Below are positions 53,548 to 62,339 of a DNA stretch of 64,000 nucleotides, piece by piece. Below the pieces are notes generated by a model. That model was given only the letters and a program-made list of their open reading frames with translations, searched no databases and had not been told where the DNA came from. How positions within the stretch are numbered: the first letter of the stretch is position 1; each line of letters starts with the position of its first letter. The position numbers were made by a program, and so were the translations under genes. The stretch is from an uncultured Pedosphaera sp. (GTDB taxonomy: Bacteria > Verrucomicrobiota > Verrucomicrobiia > Limisphaerales > Pedosphaeraceae), in the NCBI GenBank assembly GCA_903918755.1, contig CAIXFN010000014.1:265570-329569 (forward strand), written 5' to 3'.

Positions 53548-55593
53548 ATGTCCAATATGACAAAGTCTTCACACTACCGACCCGACATTGACGGGCTGCG
53601 TGGCATTGCGGTGCTTTGTGTCTTGGTATTTCACGCCTTTCCGCTCCTTTTGCCGGGCGGTTTCATCGGGGCGGACATTTTTTTTGTCATTTCTGGCTAC
53701 CTAATCTGCGGCATTTTATTGCGGGACATTCTGGATGGTCGCTATTCGGTGGCGCAGTTCTATGCCCGGCGCATAAAACGCATCTTCCCGGCGCTCACTT
53801 TGGTATTGGCCTGCACGGTCGCGTTCGGCTGGTTGCTGCTGTGGCCGGGAGAGTTCCAGAACCTGGGCAATCATGTGGCCGGGGGGGCGGCTTTCATTGC
53901 CAATCTCCTTCTCTGGGGAAATACCGGATATTTCGACGAAACCGCGGAGAAGCAACCTTTGCTGCATTTGTGGTCACTGGGCATTGAAGAGCAATTTTAC
54001 ATGGTTTTCCCGATTGCGCTCTGGTACGCCACCCGACTGCGTCTTTCTATTACCAAGTTTCTGGCGGCGTTGTTGGCCCTCTCGTTCATCTTCTCCTATT
54101 ACATGACGATGACCCATCCAAGTGTGGGCTTTTATTTTCCCGTGAGCCGACTATGGGAACTGCTGGCGGGAGCAGTGCTGGCGGCATTCGAGCAAAACGT
54201 CCGGCAATCGACGACTGCTGGGCCGGCAGGCCAAGTTTCCAGCGCTGGTTTTCTTGGTGTCAAAAGTTGGGCGGCTTATCTTGGTCTTGCTTGTATTGCC
54301 GGAAGTGCTTTGTTCCTCACCAAAAATATTCCTTTTCCCGGCGTCTGGGCTGTGTTGCCTGTGGTTGGCGCTGTCCTGGTGATTGCCGGCGGGATTCAAT
54401 CCTCCTCCCGAGCCGGAATCCTCTCTCACAAATTGCTCCTCTGGGTTGGCCTCATTAGTTATCCGCTTTACTTGTGGCATTGGCCGCTTTTTTATTATTC
54501 CCGCCTCTTTCACCCCTTCGGCCTGCCCACACTCTGGACGTTCGCCGTGCTATTCTCCTCCGTCCTGCTCGCGTTCCTAACCTTTCGTCTGGTGGAAACG
54601 CCCATTCGATTTGGACGCGGTAAGGAAACCCGTAATATTGCTGGTTTGTCGATTGTCATGGCAGCCATTTTTCTCGTGGGCCTGCTCGCCAAAAGTGGGC
54701 GATTCCAGCCCCGGCTCGCTGGCTCGGTGCTTGCCAAAGAAGTCGGCGCAGCTCAGAAAGACCGGGATTATCCGTTTAAGGACAATTATCGGCTTGCCCG
54801 CGGCTTCCACCTGGACGCGGAAATAGTGCAGGGCAAACCCCAGGGCGCGATTTTGTTTATCGGTGACTCGCACCTGCAGCACTATTGGCCGCGTATTGAG
54901 CAAACCCTCAAGACCTTGCAATCCCAGGCGCGCCCGGTGTTGTTGATCACCGCGCCTGGCAGTCCGGGACTTCCTAACATCGAACGGCTGGATAAAGGCT
55001 ATCACTGCGCAGATTTCTTCGATTTTGCCATTCACGAGGCGGAAAAAACCAACGTTTCCACGGTGGTCTTCAGTTCCTATCTGGAACTTTATCTCGTCGG
55101 CAATTATCCCAATCACCAGCCTTGGGAAGTTTACCAGTCGGGCGACAAAGCGAAGACTCCGCTTCGCATGGACAGTCCGCGGGCGCTCGCCGCTTTTCAG
55201 GAATTTGGTCGGGTTATTACCCGATTAATCAGTTTGGGCAAAGAGGTGATCATCATTGGTAGCAACCCTGCTGATTCGGCTTTTGATCCTAACGCCTTCC
55301 ACCCTGGAGTTTTTCACTCGCAGGTTTTGGGTCGGGCAAGCGTCCCGCGGCAGGATTTTGAGTCGTATATTTTGCCTGTAAAAAGCCAGCTTATCAACCT
55401 GGCCAAGTGCACCGGCGCCAGATTTATTGATCCCCTTGACTATTTTGACGAGGATGGCCGTTTCTATGGGATGACCCGGGATGGTCATTTTAATTACCGA
55501 GACGCCAACCACTTGCGTCCCTTTTATGTGAAGGACCGGGCCGTTTTTATCGACCCTCTCCTCGCTGCGCCAAGTCAATCACCCCCTCCATAA
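53548..55593 (+). CDS. acyltransferase-3 / SGNH fusion (OafA-like O-acetyltransferase)
   Basis: The 681-residue protein has an N-terminal acyltransferase-3 membrane domain of about ten helices, with the conserved RPDIDGLRGIAVLCVLVFHA start (catalytic His) and RRIKRIFPAL near residue 70, and a C-terminal periplasmic SGNH hydrolase-like domain. In the latter, FIGDSHLQHYW near residue 436 holds the Ser and DANHLRPF near residue 652 the Asp/His. This is the layout of OafA-type enzymes that O-acetylate surface glycans. The ATG at 53548 is preferred; an ATG three codons later is possible. The gene has a 317-base upstream region. Confidence 0.92.
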   Translation: MSNMTKSSHYRPDIDGLRGIAVLCVLVFHAFPLLLPGGFIGADIFFVISGYLICGILLRDILDGRYSVAQFYARRIKRIFPALTLVLACTVAFGWLLLWPGEFQNLGNHVAGGAAFIANLLLWGNTGYFDETAEKQPLLHLWSLGIEEQFYMVFPIALWYATRLRLSITKFLAALLALSFIFSYYMTMTHPSVGFYFPVSRLWELLAGAVLAAFEQNVRQSTTAGPAGQVSSAGFLGVKSWAAYLGLACIAGSALFLTKNIPFPGVWAVLPVVGAVLVIAGGIQSSSRAGILSHKLLLWVGLISYPLYLWHWPLFYYSRLFHPFGLPTLWTFAVLFSSVLLAFLTFRLVETPIRFGRGKETRNIAGLSIVMAAIFLVGLLAKSGRFQPRLAGSVLAKEVGAAQKDRDYPFKDNYRLARGFHLDAEIVQGKPQGAILFIGDSHLQHYWPRIEQTLKTLQSQARPVLLITAPGSPGLPNIERLDKGYHCADFFDFAIHEAEKTNVSTVVFSSYLELYLVGNYPNHQPWEVYQSGDKAKTPLRMDSPRALAAFQEFGRVITRLISLGKEVIIIGSNPADSAFDPNAFHPGVFHSQVLGRASVPRQDFESYILPVKSQLINLAKCTGARFIDPLDYFDEDGRFYGMTRDGHFNYRDANHLRPFYVKDRAVFIDPLLAAPSQSPPP

Positions 55594-55697
55594 CGATTCC
55601 GCCTGGGAATTGGCGCCGCTCTCCGCCGCCGCGCGCACCGGTATCCGCGCCTTGTAAACTCCTTGGTTTCCCTTTCCCCTCCCGCTAATTTGGGCCG

Positions 55698-56933
55698 GTG
55701 CAAGTCCTCCTCATCTCCATCGGCACCGACGGCGACATTCTGCCGTATGTGGGGTTGGGGGTTGAATTACTGTCCCGCGGCCACTCCGTCGCCCTGGTGG
55801 CCTGCGAAGACTACGAACCTCTCGCCCGCCGCCATGGGCTTGGCTTTCACGCGTTGGTTACTCGTGCCGAAAATCAGGAGCTCTTCAGTCACCCGGATTT
55901 CTGGCATCCTCGGAAGACGCCTGCCCTTTCCGCCCGCTGGGGTGTTCGTTTCCTCCGGCGCCAATACGATTTGCTGGCGGGGCTGGCCACCCGCGACACG
56001 GTTCTCGTGGCGAACCCGGGGGTCTTTGCGGCGGACTTGCTTCACGAGACCACCGGAATTCCCTGGACCAACTTGATTCTCCAGCCCTGGCTCCTCCCCA
56101 GTTCCATCTCTCCGCCGCTGATCCCGGGCTACACGCTCCTGGCCCACGCGCCACCCCTGGTCTGGCGGGGTTTCTGGCGGGCGTTGGATTGGGTGGGGGA
56201 TCGCCTCGTTGGCCGCGAACTCAACGCCTTGCGAGCCACTCTCGGACTCCCCCCTGCGCGCCGCATCTTTCGGGATTGGCTTTCCCCGCAACGGCTTATC
56301 GGCCTGTTCCCGGATTGGTTTGGCCCGCCCCCCAAGGACTGGCCACGGCAATTGCGATTGACGGGTTTTCCCCAATTTTCCGGTGCCCCGGAGGCTGCCC
56401 TCCCGCCCGCGATTCTCCAATTCTGCCAGGCGGGCCCGTCACCGGTGGTCTTCACCTTCGGTACCGGCATGGCCCATCCTGCCGCCCTGTTCCGCCAAGC
56501 CCTGGAGGCGTGCCGGCACCTGGGCGTGCGCGCCTTTTTCCTGACCAAATTCCTCGACCAACTACCGCCGGCCCTGCCGCCCACGATCATGCCTTCCGCG
56601 TTCCTCCCTTTCTCCCGGCTGTTTCCGCATTGCGGAGCCCTGGTTCACCATGGCGGCATTGGCACCACCGCCAATGCCCTGGCCGCCGGTCTTCCGCAAT
56701 TGATCCGCCCGATTTGTTTCGACCAACTCGACAACGCCAGTCGCGTCAAGCGCCTCGGTGCCGGTGACTGTCTTCCCGCGTCCAAAACCACCGGCCGCCA
56801 ACTCGCCACCGCCCTCGCGCCTTTGCTCACCGCGGCCGCCCAGGAGCGTTGCCGCCAACTCGCCCGGCGCTTGGCCGGCCCGGATCCCCTGATCCAAGCC
56901 GCCGATTGGGTGGAGCAACTGGGTGGTGTCTGA
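55698..56933 (+). CDS. UGT/GT1-family glycosyltransferase
   Basis: The 411-residue protein has the GT-B fold of the macrolide/sterol glycosyltransferase type: an N-terminal domain starting with QVLLISIGTDGDILPYVGLG, and a C-terminal nucleotide-sugar domain with VVFTFGTGMAHP near 250 and HHGGIGTTANALAAGLPQLI near 317, the UDP-sugar signature, followed by FDQLDNA. The start codon is GTG. Acceptor and sugar are unknown. It ends about 170 bases before the next kinase and lies 104 bases after the acyltransferase, so they may be one transcription unit for surface glycans. Confidence 0.9.
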   Translation: MQVLLISIGTDGDILPYVGLGVELLSRGHSVALVACEDYEPLARRHGLGFHALVTRAENQELFSHPDFWHPRKTPALSARWGVRFLRRQYDLLAGLATRDTVLVANPGVFAADLLHETTGIPWTNLILQPWLLPSSISPPLIPGYTLLAHAPPLVWRGFWRALDWVGDRLVGRELNALRATLGLPPARRIFRDWLSPQRLIGLFPDWFGPPPKDWPRQLRLTGFPQFSGAPEAALPPAILQFCQAGPSPVVFTFGTGMAHPAALFRQALEACRHLGVRAFFLTKFLDQLPPALPPTIMPSAFLPFSRLFPHCGALVHHGGIGTTANALAAGLPQLIRPICFDQLDNASRVKRLGAGDCLPASKTTGRQLATALAPLLTAAAQERCRQLARRLAGPDPLIQAADWVEQLGGV

Positions 56934-57099
56934 AGTGGACCGGGCCATCCGGAGCTGCTCAAGCCATTCCGGAAATGGATTGTGGCCGACGATTTGGTCC
57001 CCGGTCCTTGCGCTGGGGATGCGGCACTCCCCCCCCGTGGCGACCCCATTCTCCTTCCCGTTTTATCGCTGGATGCGTAAACTCTCCGCTGGAATCAAC

Positions 57100-59334
57100 A
57101 TGGAAATGCCTGTTACTCCATCCCAGCCGAATGATAGCGCGGTAGTATCGCGGCGCTTTCGGACTCCTTTACCCATCCGGTATGCGCTCCCGCTCGTTTC
57201 CGTCGGTTTGACCCTCCTTCCCACCGACGCCTTGATCCAATCCCTGAAGCGAATTCCCAACGGTCTGTTCTTCGGTGCCATTATCTTGTCCAGTTGGTTC
57301 GGTGGCTTTGGCCCGGGATTGTTTGCGACCCTGCTTTCGATGGCGGCCGTCCGCTTTTTTCTTCCGGATCCTTACGCTCATGAAACCTCCCGGCTGGTGG
57401 TCATTTTTTTGGTGGGCGGCTTCATTAGTTGGTTGAGCGGGCGACAAAGGCGGGATGAGGCGGCCCTGCGGCTGGCGCAAAAAGAGCTCGAAGCCAAAAT
57501 TGTGGCGCGGTCCGCGGAGCTTTTCGAAGCCAACCGCAAGCTGGACCTTTTCCAACGGGAACAAACCGAACGGGCGCTGGCCGAAAGTCAAAAGCAGAAT
57601 GAATTTCTGGCCCAGTTGATTCGCGATTCCTCCCAGCCCGTTGCGGTTGCCTATGAGGATGGTCGCATCGGGTTGGTCAACGCCGCGTTTGAAAAGCTTA
57701 CCGGTTACACGGGCGAGGAATTGCGGGTGTTGGGCCGGCCGCGGCTGACCCCGGCGGAGTATCACGAGAGTGAGCGTCTAAAGCTCAATGAAACGCGGCG
57801 CACCGGGCAACCCGCCCGCTATGAAAAGGAATACCTCCGCAAAGACGGAACCAGGGTTCCGATCGAGTTACTCGTTCATTTGGTGCCCGCCCGGGGGAAT
57901 GAATCCGAATATTATTACACTTTTGTCAACGACATCACGGAACGACGACAGGCCCGCGCGCTCCTGGAGGAGGAAGTCCGGGCCCGCACCGCTGAACTGA
58001 CTGAGGCCAATCAGAAGCTGGCCGCCGAAGTGCTGGAGCGTACCCGTAACCAGGCCGAACTCCAGCGGATGAACCGGGGTTGGCGGATCCGCTCGACGTT
58101 GCTGAAGGCGGTCAATGAATGCACCGAGGAAATCGACCTGGTCCAGCGGGTCTGCGACGCGATGGTGGTGGATGGCGCTTTCGCCTGCGCCTGGGTGGGG
58201 TATGAGCAACCGGGACCAACCGGCGTCAAACTCATCGCGTGTTCCGATGGCCTGCGGACTGGCCTGGCTGACGCCGTGCTGGCCTGGTCAGGTCATGAAC
58301 CGGGAATGGAACTGGCCCAACGCGCCCTTCAGTTGGGAACGCCCGTCTTTGGCTCGATCCTCCTGGGGGATCTTCCTGGGGCGGCTTCTCCCAAGTGGGC
58401 GCAAGATCGTGGGGTGGATTCCCTCGTCGCCTTGCCCTTGTTGGCGGAAGGGAATGTCCTTGGCGCATTGGTGGTTTATGCCAGTCGGCGGGAGACGGAG
58501 AATGAGCAGATCGTGGGCATGTTACAGCAAGGGGCGAACGGTCTGGCCCAGGGAATCGCGATGTTGCGGGGCAAATCCGCTCGCCTTCAGGCGGAGGCGA
58601 AACTGAAACGAACGGAGTCCGAACTGGCACGGGTGGCGCGAACCCTTACCGTGGGTGAACTGACGGCTTCGATCGCCCATGAAATCAATCAGCCCCTGGC
58701 CGCCGTGGTCACGAATGCGAATGCGTGCGTGCGGTGGCTTGACGCCCCGACGCCCGACTTGGGGGAAGCCCGGGAGGCCGCCCGGCGCATCGCCCGTGAT
58801 GGCAACCGCGCGGCCGAGGTAATTGCTCGTATCCGCGCCTTGCTGGCCAAGGGCGAACCGTTGCGGGAGCATTTGAACATCAACGACGTCATCCGCGAGA
58901 TCATTCCGCTCGTGCAGGGGGAAATGCGCCGGCGCGAAGCGACGCTGGAAATTGAGTGGGGGCAGCAGCTGCCCGTGGCGTCGATGGATCGGGTCCAGAT
59001 TCAGCAACTATTGATGAATCTCCTCATGAATGGACTCGATGCCATGTCTGCCGTGGTGGATCATCCCCGGGTTCTTCGCCTCCGCACCGGGGTTGATCAA
59101 GCGGGAGCCGTCCTGGTGGCGGTCCAGGATAATGGCGTTGGCTTGAGTCCGGAGCAGATGGGGCGGCTCTTCGATGCCTTCTATACCACCAAAGCTCACG
59201 GTCTCGGGATGGGCCTTTCGATTTGTCGATCGATCGCGGAAGCGCATGGCGGCCGCTTGTGGGCGGAATCCACTCTGGGATCCGGGGCGCTATTTCAGTT
59301 CAACCTGCCCGTCGAGAATGCAACCGCTCCCTGA
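57100..59334 (+). CDS. membrane sensor histidine kinase (DUF4118-like TM, PAS, GAF, HEINQPL-type kinase)
   Basis: The 744-residue protein has an N-terminal membrane region with three or four helices (about 28-115: [45 protein letters not shown]), a coiled stretch, a PAS domain (about 172-290; [16 protein letters not shown]), a second coil, a GAF-like domain (about 330-490), a HisKA with His in [13 protein letters not shown] (about 525) and an ATPase domain with [13 protein letters not shown] (about 638) and [11 protein letters not shown] (about 700). The HEINQPL form belongs with kinases that pair with FixJ-type regulators. The ATG at 57100 was chosen; ATG 57073 and a longer frame to 56923 exist. 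The FixJ-type gene starts 2 bases after its stop. Confidence 0.9.
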   Translation: MEMPVTPSQPNDSAVVSRRFRTPLPIRYALPLVSVGLTLLPTDALIQSLKRIPNGLFFGAIILSSWFGGFGPGLFATLLSMAAVRFFLPDPYAHETSRLVVIFLVGGFISWLSGRQRRDEAALRLAQKELEAKIVARSAELFEANRKLDLFQREQTERALAESQKQNEFLAQLIRDSSQPVAVAYEDGRIGLVNAAFEKLTGYTGEELRVLGRPRLTPAEYHESERLKLNETRRTGQPARYEKEYLRKDGTRVPIELLVHLVPARGNESEYYYTFVNDITERRQARALLEEEVRARTAELTEANQKLAAEVLERTRNQAELQRMNRGWRIRSTLLKAVNECTEEIDLVQRVCDAMVVDGAFACAWVGYEQPGPTGVKLIACSDGLRTGLADAVLAWSGHEPGMELAQRALQLGTPVFGSILLGDLPGAASPKWAQDRGVDSLVALPLLAEGNVLGALVVYASRRETENEQIVGMLQQGANGLAQGIAMLRGKSARLQAEAKLKRTESELARVARTLTVGELTASIAHEINQPLAAVVTNANACVRWLDAPTPDLGEAREAARRIARDGNRAAEVIARIRALLAKGEPLREHLNINDVIREIIPLVQGEMRRREATLEIEWGQQLPVASMDRVQIQQLLMNLLMNGLDAMSAVVDHPRVLRLRTGVDQAGAVLVAVQDNGVGLSPEQMGRLFDAFYTTKAHGLGMGLSICRSIAEAHGGRLWAESTLGSGALFQFNLPVENATAP

Positions 59335-59336
59335 CT

Positions 59337-59972
59337 ATGGTGCCAGATTCAAAGCTCACCCCCATTCCCCCGGCGGTCTTCGTGGTGGATGATGACGAAG
59401 CGATTCGTGAATCGCTGTCCAGTTTGATTCGCTCTGTTGGTTTGCGGGTTACCACCTTCGCCACCGCCACCGAGTTTCAACGCCACCAACTACCCGACGC
59501 CCCTTCCTGCCTGGTCCTGGATATTCGGTTGCCCGGACTTGGGGGCCTGGACCTGCAACGTGAACTGGCGAATTCCCGGCGGCGCATTCCGATCATTTTC
59601 ATCACCGGCCATGGTGATATTCCCATGAGTGTCCGCGCGATCAAGGCGGGCGCGGTGGAATTCTTAACCAAGCCCTTTCGCGACCAGGATCTCCTGGACG
59701 CCATTCAGGAGTCCCTCCAGCGGGATGGCGAGGCGTTGGCTGTTCAGCGACAAATGACCGCTCTCCGGGCTCGCCACGAATCCCTGACCCCGCGCGAGCG
59801 CGAAGTAATGGGGTTGGTCGTGACCGGGTTGCTGAACAAGCAGATCGCCGCGGAATTGGGCACCAGCGAAATCACGGTCAAAATCCAGCGCGGCCAGGTC
59901 ATGCGTAAAATGGCGGCGGAATCACTGGCCGAGTTGGTGCGCATGGCGGAACGATTGGCCCGCCATGCCTGA
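59337..59972 (+). CDS. FixJ-family LuxR-type response regulator
   Basis: The 211-residue protein has a receiver domain (about 14-130: [22 protein letters not shown] with the acceptor Asp, TKPFRDQD with Lys) and a LuxR helix-turn-helix (about 148-205: [22 protein letters not shown], then [16 protein letters not shown]). The start ATG at 59337 lies 2 bases after the kinase stop, so the pair is translated together. It is probably the transcriptional output of that kinase. A single receiver protein follows after 97 bases. Confidence 0.95.
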   Translation: MVPDSKLTPIPPAVFVVDDDEAIRESLSSLIRSVGLRVTTFATATEFQRHQLPDAPSCLVLDIRLPGLGGLDLQRELANSRRRIPIIFITGHGDIPMSVRAIKAGAVEFLTKPFRDQDLLDAIQESLQRDGEALAVQRQMTALRARHESLTPREREVMGLVVTGLLNKQIAAELGTSEITVKIQRGQVMRKMAAESLAELVRMAERLARHA

Positions 59973-60069
59973 CCCAAGCGGTGCGCCGGATAATGGTCCG
60001 CGTTCAATCTCCCGGTTTAACACCATGGTATAGTAGATTTGCCGCCCTTTCGCGGCGAAACTTGCGGCC

Positions 60070-60474
60070 GTGAATTTATCTGCCAAAGAAATCCGGCCGC
60101 GGATTATCGCCCTCGTTGATGATGAGGAATGTGTTCTGGAAGCCTTGGCCAGCCTCCTGCGTTCCGTCGGTTATGCCACGAAGGAGTATGCTTCCGCGGA
60201 GTCCTTTCTGGACTCCGTGCTGCTGGAACCTCCTGACTGCCTGATCCTTGACCTGCATCTGCCCGGGATGGACGGGTTGGCATTGCAACGGAGGCTGGCG
60301 GAACAATCCCCGCCATTTTCCATCATTTTCATTTCCTCCAATGGGACCGCTGAACAGCGACACCGGGCCTTGCAATCCGGCGCCGTGGCCTTCATCTCCA
60401 AACCCTTTGGCGATGACGCAATTCTCGCCGCCGTGCGCCGGGCAATCCGGGGCGCCAGGGAATCGGGGCAGTGA
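60070..60474 (+). CDS. single-domain response regulator
   Basis: The 134-residue protein is a lone receiver: ALVDDEECVLEAL, LILDLHLPGMDG (acceptor Asp) and ISKPFGDD (Lys). There is no output domain, so it may be a phosphate sink or connect to a phosphorelay. The start codon is GTG at 60070. It resembles the receiver of the upstream FixJ-type protein and probably arose by duplication; a shared operon is plausible. Confidence 0.9.
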   Translation: MNLSAKEIRPRIIALVDDEECVLEALASLLRSVGYATKEYASAESFLDSVLLEPPDCLILDLHLPGMDGLALQRRLAEQSPPFSIIFISSNGTAEQRHRALQSGAVAFISKPFGDDAILAAVRRAIRGARESGQ

Positions 60475-60559
60475 ATAAATCGAATCTGGCTTCCAGGGAT
60501 TCTCGCGATTGGCCGAATTGGGGGGGCTTTCCCCAGCGTATACTGTCATAACCCTTACG

Positions 60560-60565
60560 TATAAT
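60560..60565 (+). promoter_or_regulatory. consensus -10 element upstream of the ECF sigma gene
   Basis: TATAAT at 60560-60565 is a perfect -10 hexamer in the 158-base gap before the ECF sigma gene. No matching -35 hexamer was found at 16-18 bases upstream, so this is a partial promoter call. Confidence 0.25.
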
Positions 60566-60632
60566 AGACCAATCCTGTCGAAAGTGATTTTATCGTAGCA
60601 CAAACAGTAGTTACCAGCTCGCCAATCCGGGT

Positions 60633-61370
60633 ATGAATATTGACACAAACCAACCGCCACAGGCGGGATTTGAGCCGGCCTTCTTAGTTCCACTGGCACC
60701 AGCTCAACGGGCGCCTGCCCAGGGTGTTGACGCGTGCGCAATCACTGGACCAGAAAGCGATCCCTCCCAACCGGCGGCCCGCCGACTGCGCGAGTTTCGC
60801 GGCTTGGACGACCCGAATCGCAAATTATTGGAAGCCTTGATCCAGCGCATGGGGGTGGGCGATCAGGACGCCTTGGGGGAGTTTTATGATCGGCTTTCGC
60901 CAACGCTCTTTGGTCTTGCCCTGCGCATCTTGCGGGACGAAATGGGGGCGCAAGAAGTTTTGCAAGATGCCTTCCTCTACATTTGGAACAAAGCCTCGAC
61001 TTACGCGCCTGAACTCAGCAGCCCTTTCTCGTGGGCTATCATGATCTTGCGCTGCAAGGCAATCGACCACCTTCGTGCCCGCCAGCGAATGACCAGGATT
61101 GTAAAACGGGCCACCGAGGAATTCCCCGCTGACCGCGACGTTGATTCGCTTTCCTCGGAGGAACCGTTTTTTCGCGAACAGCGGGGATTGATGCGTGCTG
61201 CGCTGACTCGCTTGCCCGCGGAGCAAAGGGAATCGTTGAACCTGGCCTTTTTTGGTGGCTTAACCCACGAGGAAATCGCGCACCATTTGAACCTCCCAAT
61301 CGGAACGGTTAAATCCCGCATTCGCCGCGGCCTGCATGGTCTGCGCGATCTGGTTGCGGACGCGATTTGA
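60633..61370 (+). CDS. ECF-type RNA polymerase sigma factor
   Basis: The 245-residue protein has sigma region 2 (about 75-145: FYDRLSPTLFGLALRILRDEMGAQEVLQDAFLYIWNK) and region 4 (about 185-240: LPAEQRESLNLAFFGGLTHEEIAHHLNLPIGTVKSRIRRGLHGLRDL). The first 60 residues are a Pro/Ala-rich extension not typical of ECF factors. The stop is 62 bases from the stop of the convergent cupin-type anti-sigma gene. ECF factors of this kind are normally held by such an anti-sigma. Confidence 0.93.
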   Translation: MNIDTNQPPQAGFEPAFLVPLAPAQRAPAQGVDACAITGPESDPSQPAARRLREFRGLDDPNRKLLEALIQRMGVGDQDALGEFYDRLSPTLFGLALRILRDEMGAQEVLQDAFLYIWNKASTYAPELSSPFSWAIMILRCKAIDHLRARQRMTRIVKRATEEFPADRDVDSLSSEEPFFREQRGLMRAALTRLPAEQRESLNLAFFGGLTHEEIAHHLNLPIGTVKSRIRRGLHGLRDLVADAI

Positions 61371-61432
61371 GTCCCTTGACGAATCTCCCCCGCAACTTGC
61401 GATCAGGCAAACCAACCGCGCGTCCGGGACGC

Positions 61433-62008
61433 TCAATAATCCGCCGTGGTGACCATTACCAGCAAAGTGCACCCTTTTTCCGTCCGGCTGACCCCGTGAT
61501 CCGAATTGGCATCCGCGTGATGAAAATCGCCCGTCTGCAGCACCCGGCCTTGGACCTGAAAATCTCCGGAAATGACATAGCATTCTTCCGCACCTGAATG
61601 ATGGTGCTCGGGAAATTGCGCCCCCGGCGCGAGCTCATACAACTTGACGGAAGTTCCCCGCGCTTCATCCACCTGCAAATTCTTCACCCGCACGCCGGCA
61701 ACGGGCAGCGTTTCCCATTGCCCTTCGCTCCGGCCCACGAAGGAGAAGGGGTTTTGCGCGGGTTCAACCGCGCTGCGTCCGTTGGTTTGGATGCTCGCCA
61801 GCAGTCCTGCTTTCAAAGCGGCCGGCGGCCTGAGCGCCGGACTGTGGGCGACTGCCAATAAAGCTGCCGCATCCGCCAATTGGACAACCTCGGCCTTGGT
61901 TTGGGCATCGGTCATTGCCAAAAGCTCGCGCAGCTTTTGCGTTCCCGGGTCATCCAGCGCGCCGACCGCATTCAGCACGGCCAGTTCATTCAGTTGCTCA
62001 GACTTCAT
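61433..62008 (-). CDS. cupin-domain anti-sigma factor (ChrR/RskA-like)
   Basis: The 191-residue protein has an N-terminal anti-sigma-like part (about 5-80: ELAVLNAVGALDDPGTQKLRELL, VQLADAAALLAVA, LRPPAALKAGLLASI), without the Zn-binding HxxxCxxC motif, and a C-terminal cupin (about 115-190) with the metal-binding PEHHHSGAEECYVISGDF. The architecture is like ChrR and related anti-sigmas that respond to oxidants or metals. It is convergent with the ECF sigma gene, an unusual arrangement, and divergent from the DUF4331 gene. Confidence 0.85.
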   Translation of the reverse strand: MKSEQLNELAVLNAVGALDDPGTQKLRELLAMTDAQTKAEVVQLADAAALLAVAHSPALRPPAALKAGLLASIQTNGRSAVEPAQNPFSFVGRSEGQWETLPVAGVRVKNLQVDEARGTSVKLYELAPGAQFPEHHHSGAEECYVISGDFQVQGRVLQTGDFHHADANSDHGVSRTEKGCTLLVMVTTADY

Positions 62009-62108
62009 ACGGCTACTTTTGTTCGGACGCCTTCGGGCGTCGGTAATCCAATTGAATCCTTAGTCCTCGCAATGGTAACGAATGCAACTGACAAATGCAA
62101 CCATCCCC

Positions 62109-62122
62109 GCCCGTTTTGCGGT
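62109..62122. repeat. direct repeat copy 1
   Basis: GCCCGTTTTGCGGT matches the copy at 62230-62243 (GCCTGTTTTGCGGT) in 13 of 14 positions, 121 bases apart. It may be a binding site for a regulator or an ECF-dependent element; chance similarity is possible. Confidence 0.35.
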
Positions 62123-62229
62123 GTTCATTTCCTGTTGCTCCGTGGCTTTGCTCATCCCAGCGAGACGGGTCACCGCTAATGTTACGCCTCTCCGGCCGAA
62201 TTGGATTCCAGCAAATGCGCCCCTGCCTG

Positions 62230-62243
62230 CCTGTTTTGCGGTC
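62230..62243. repeat. direct repeat copy 2
   Basis: GCCTGTTTTGCGGT, see copy 1. It lies 96 bases before the DUF4331 ATG. Confidence 0.35.
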
Positions 62244-62339
62244 GCACAAAGAAAAATGTGTTTCGCTGAATCCATCCCGCGAAATGCCACGTAAAGGTTC
62301 ATGTAAGTTTAATCATCAACCATCAAAAAAATCCAAATC

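Larger units (their letters stand above)
62009..62339. other. 331-base divergent region between anti-sigma and DUF4331 genes
   Basis: No gene is supported. A small hairpin (GACGCC-TTCG-GGCGTC, 62026-62041) lies in the leader of the anti-sigma gene. Two 14-base direct repeats are listed separately. The last 40 bases before the DUF4331 ATG are A-rich. Confidence 0.5.
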
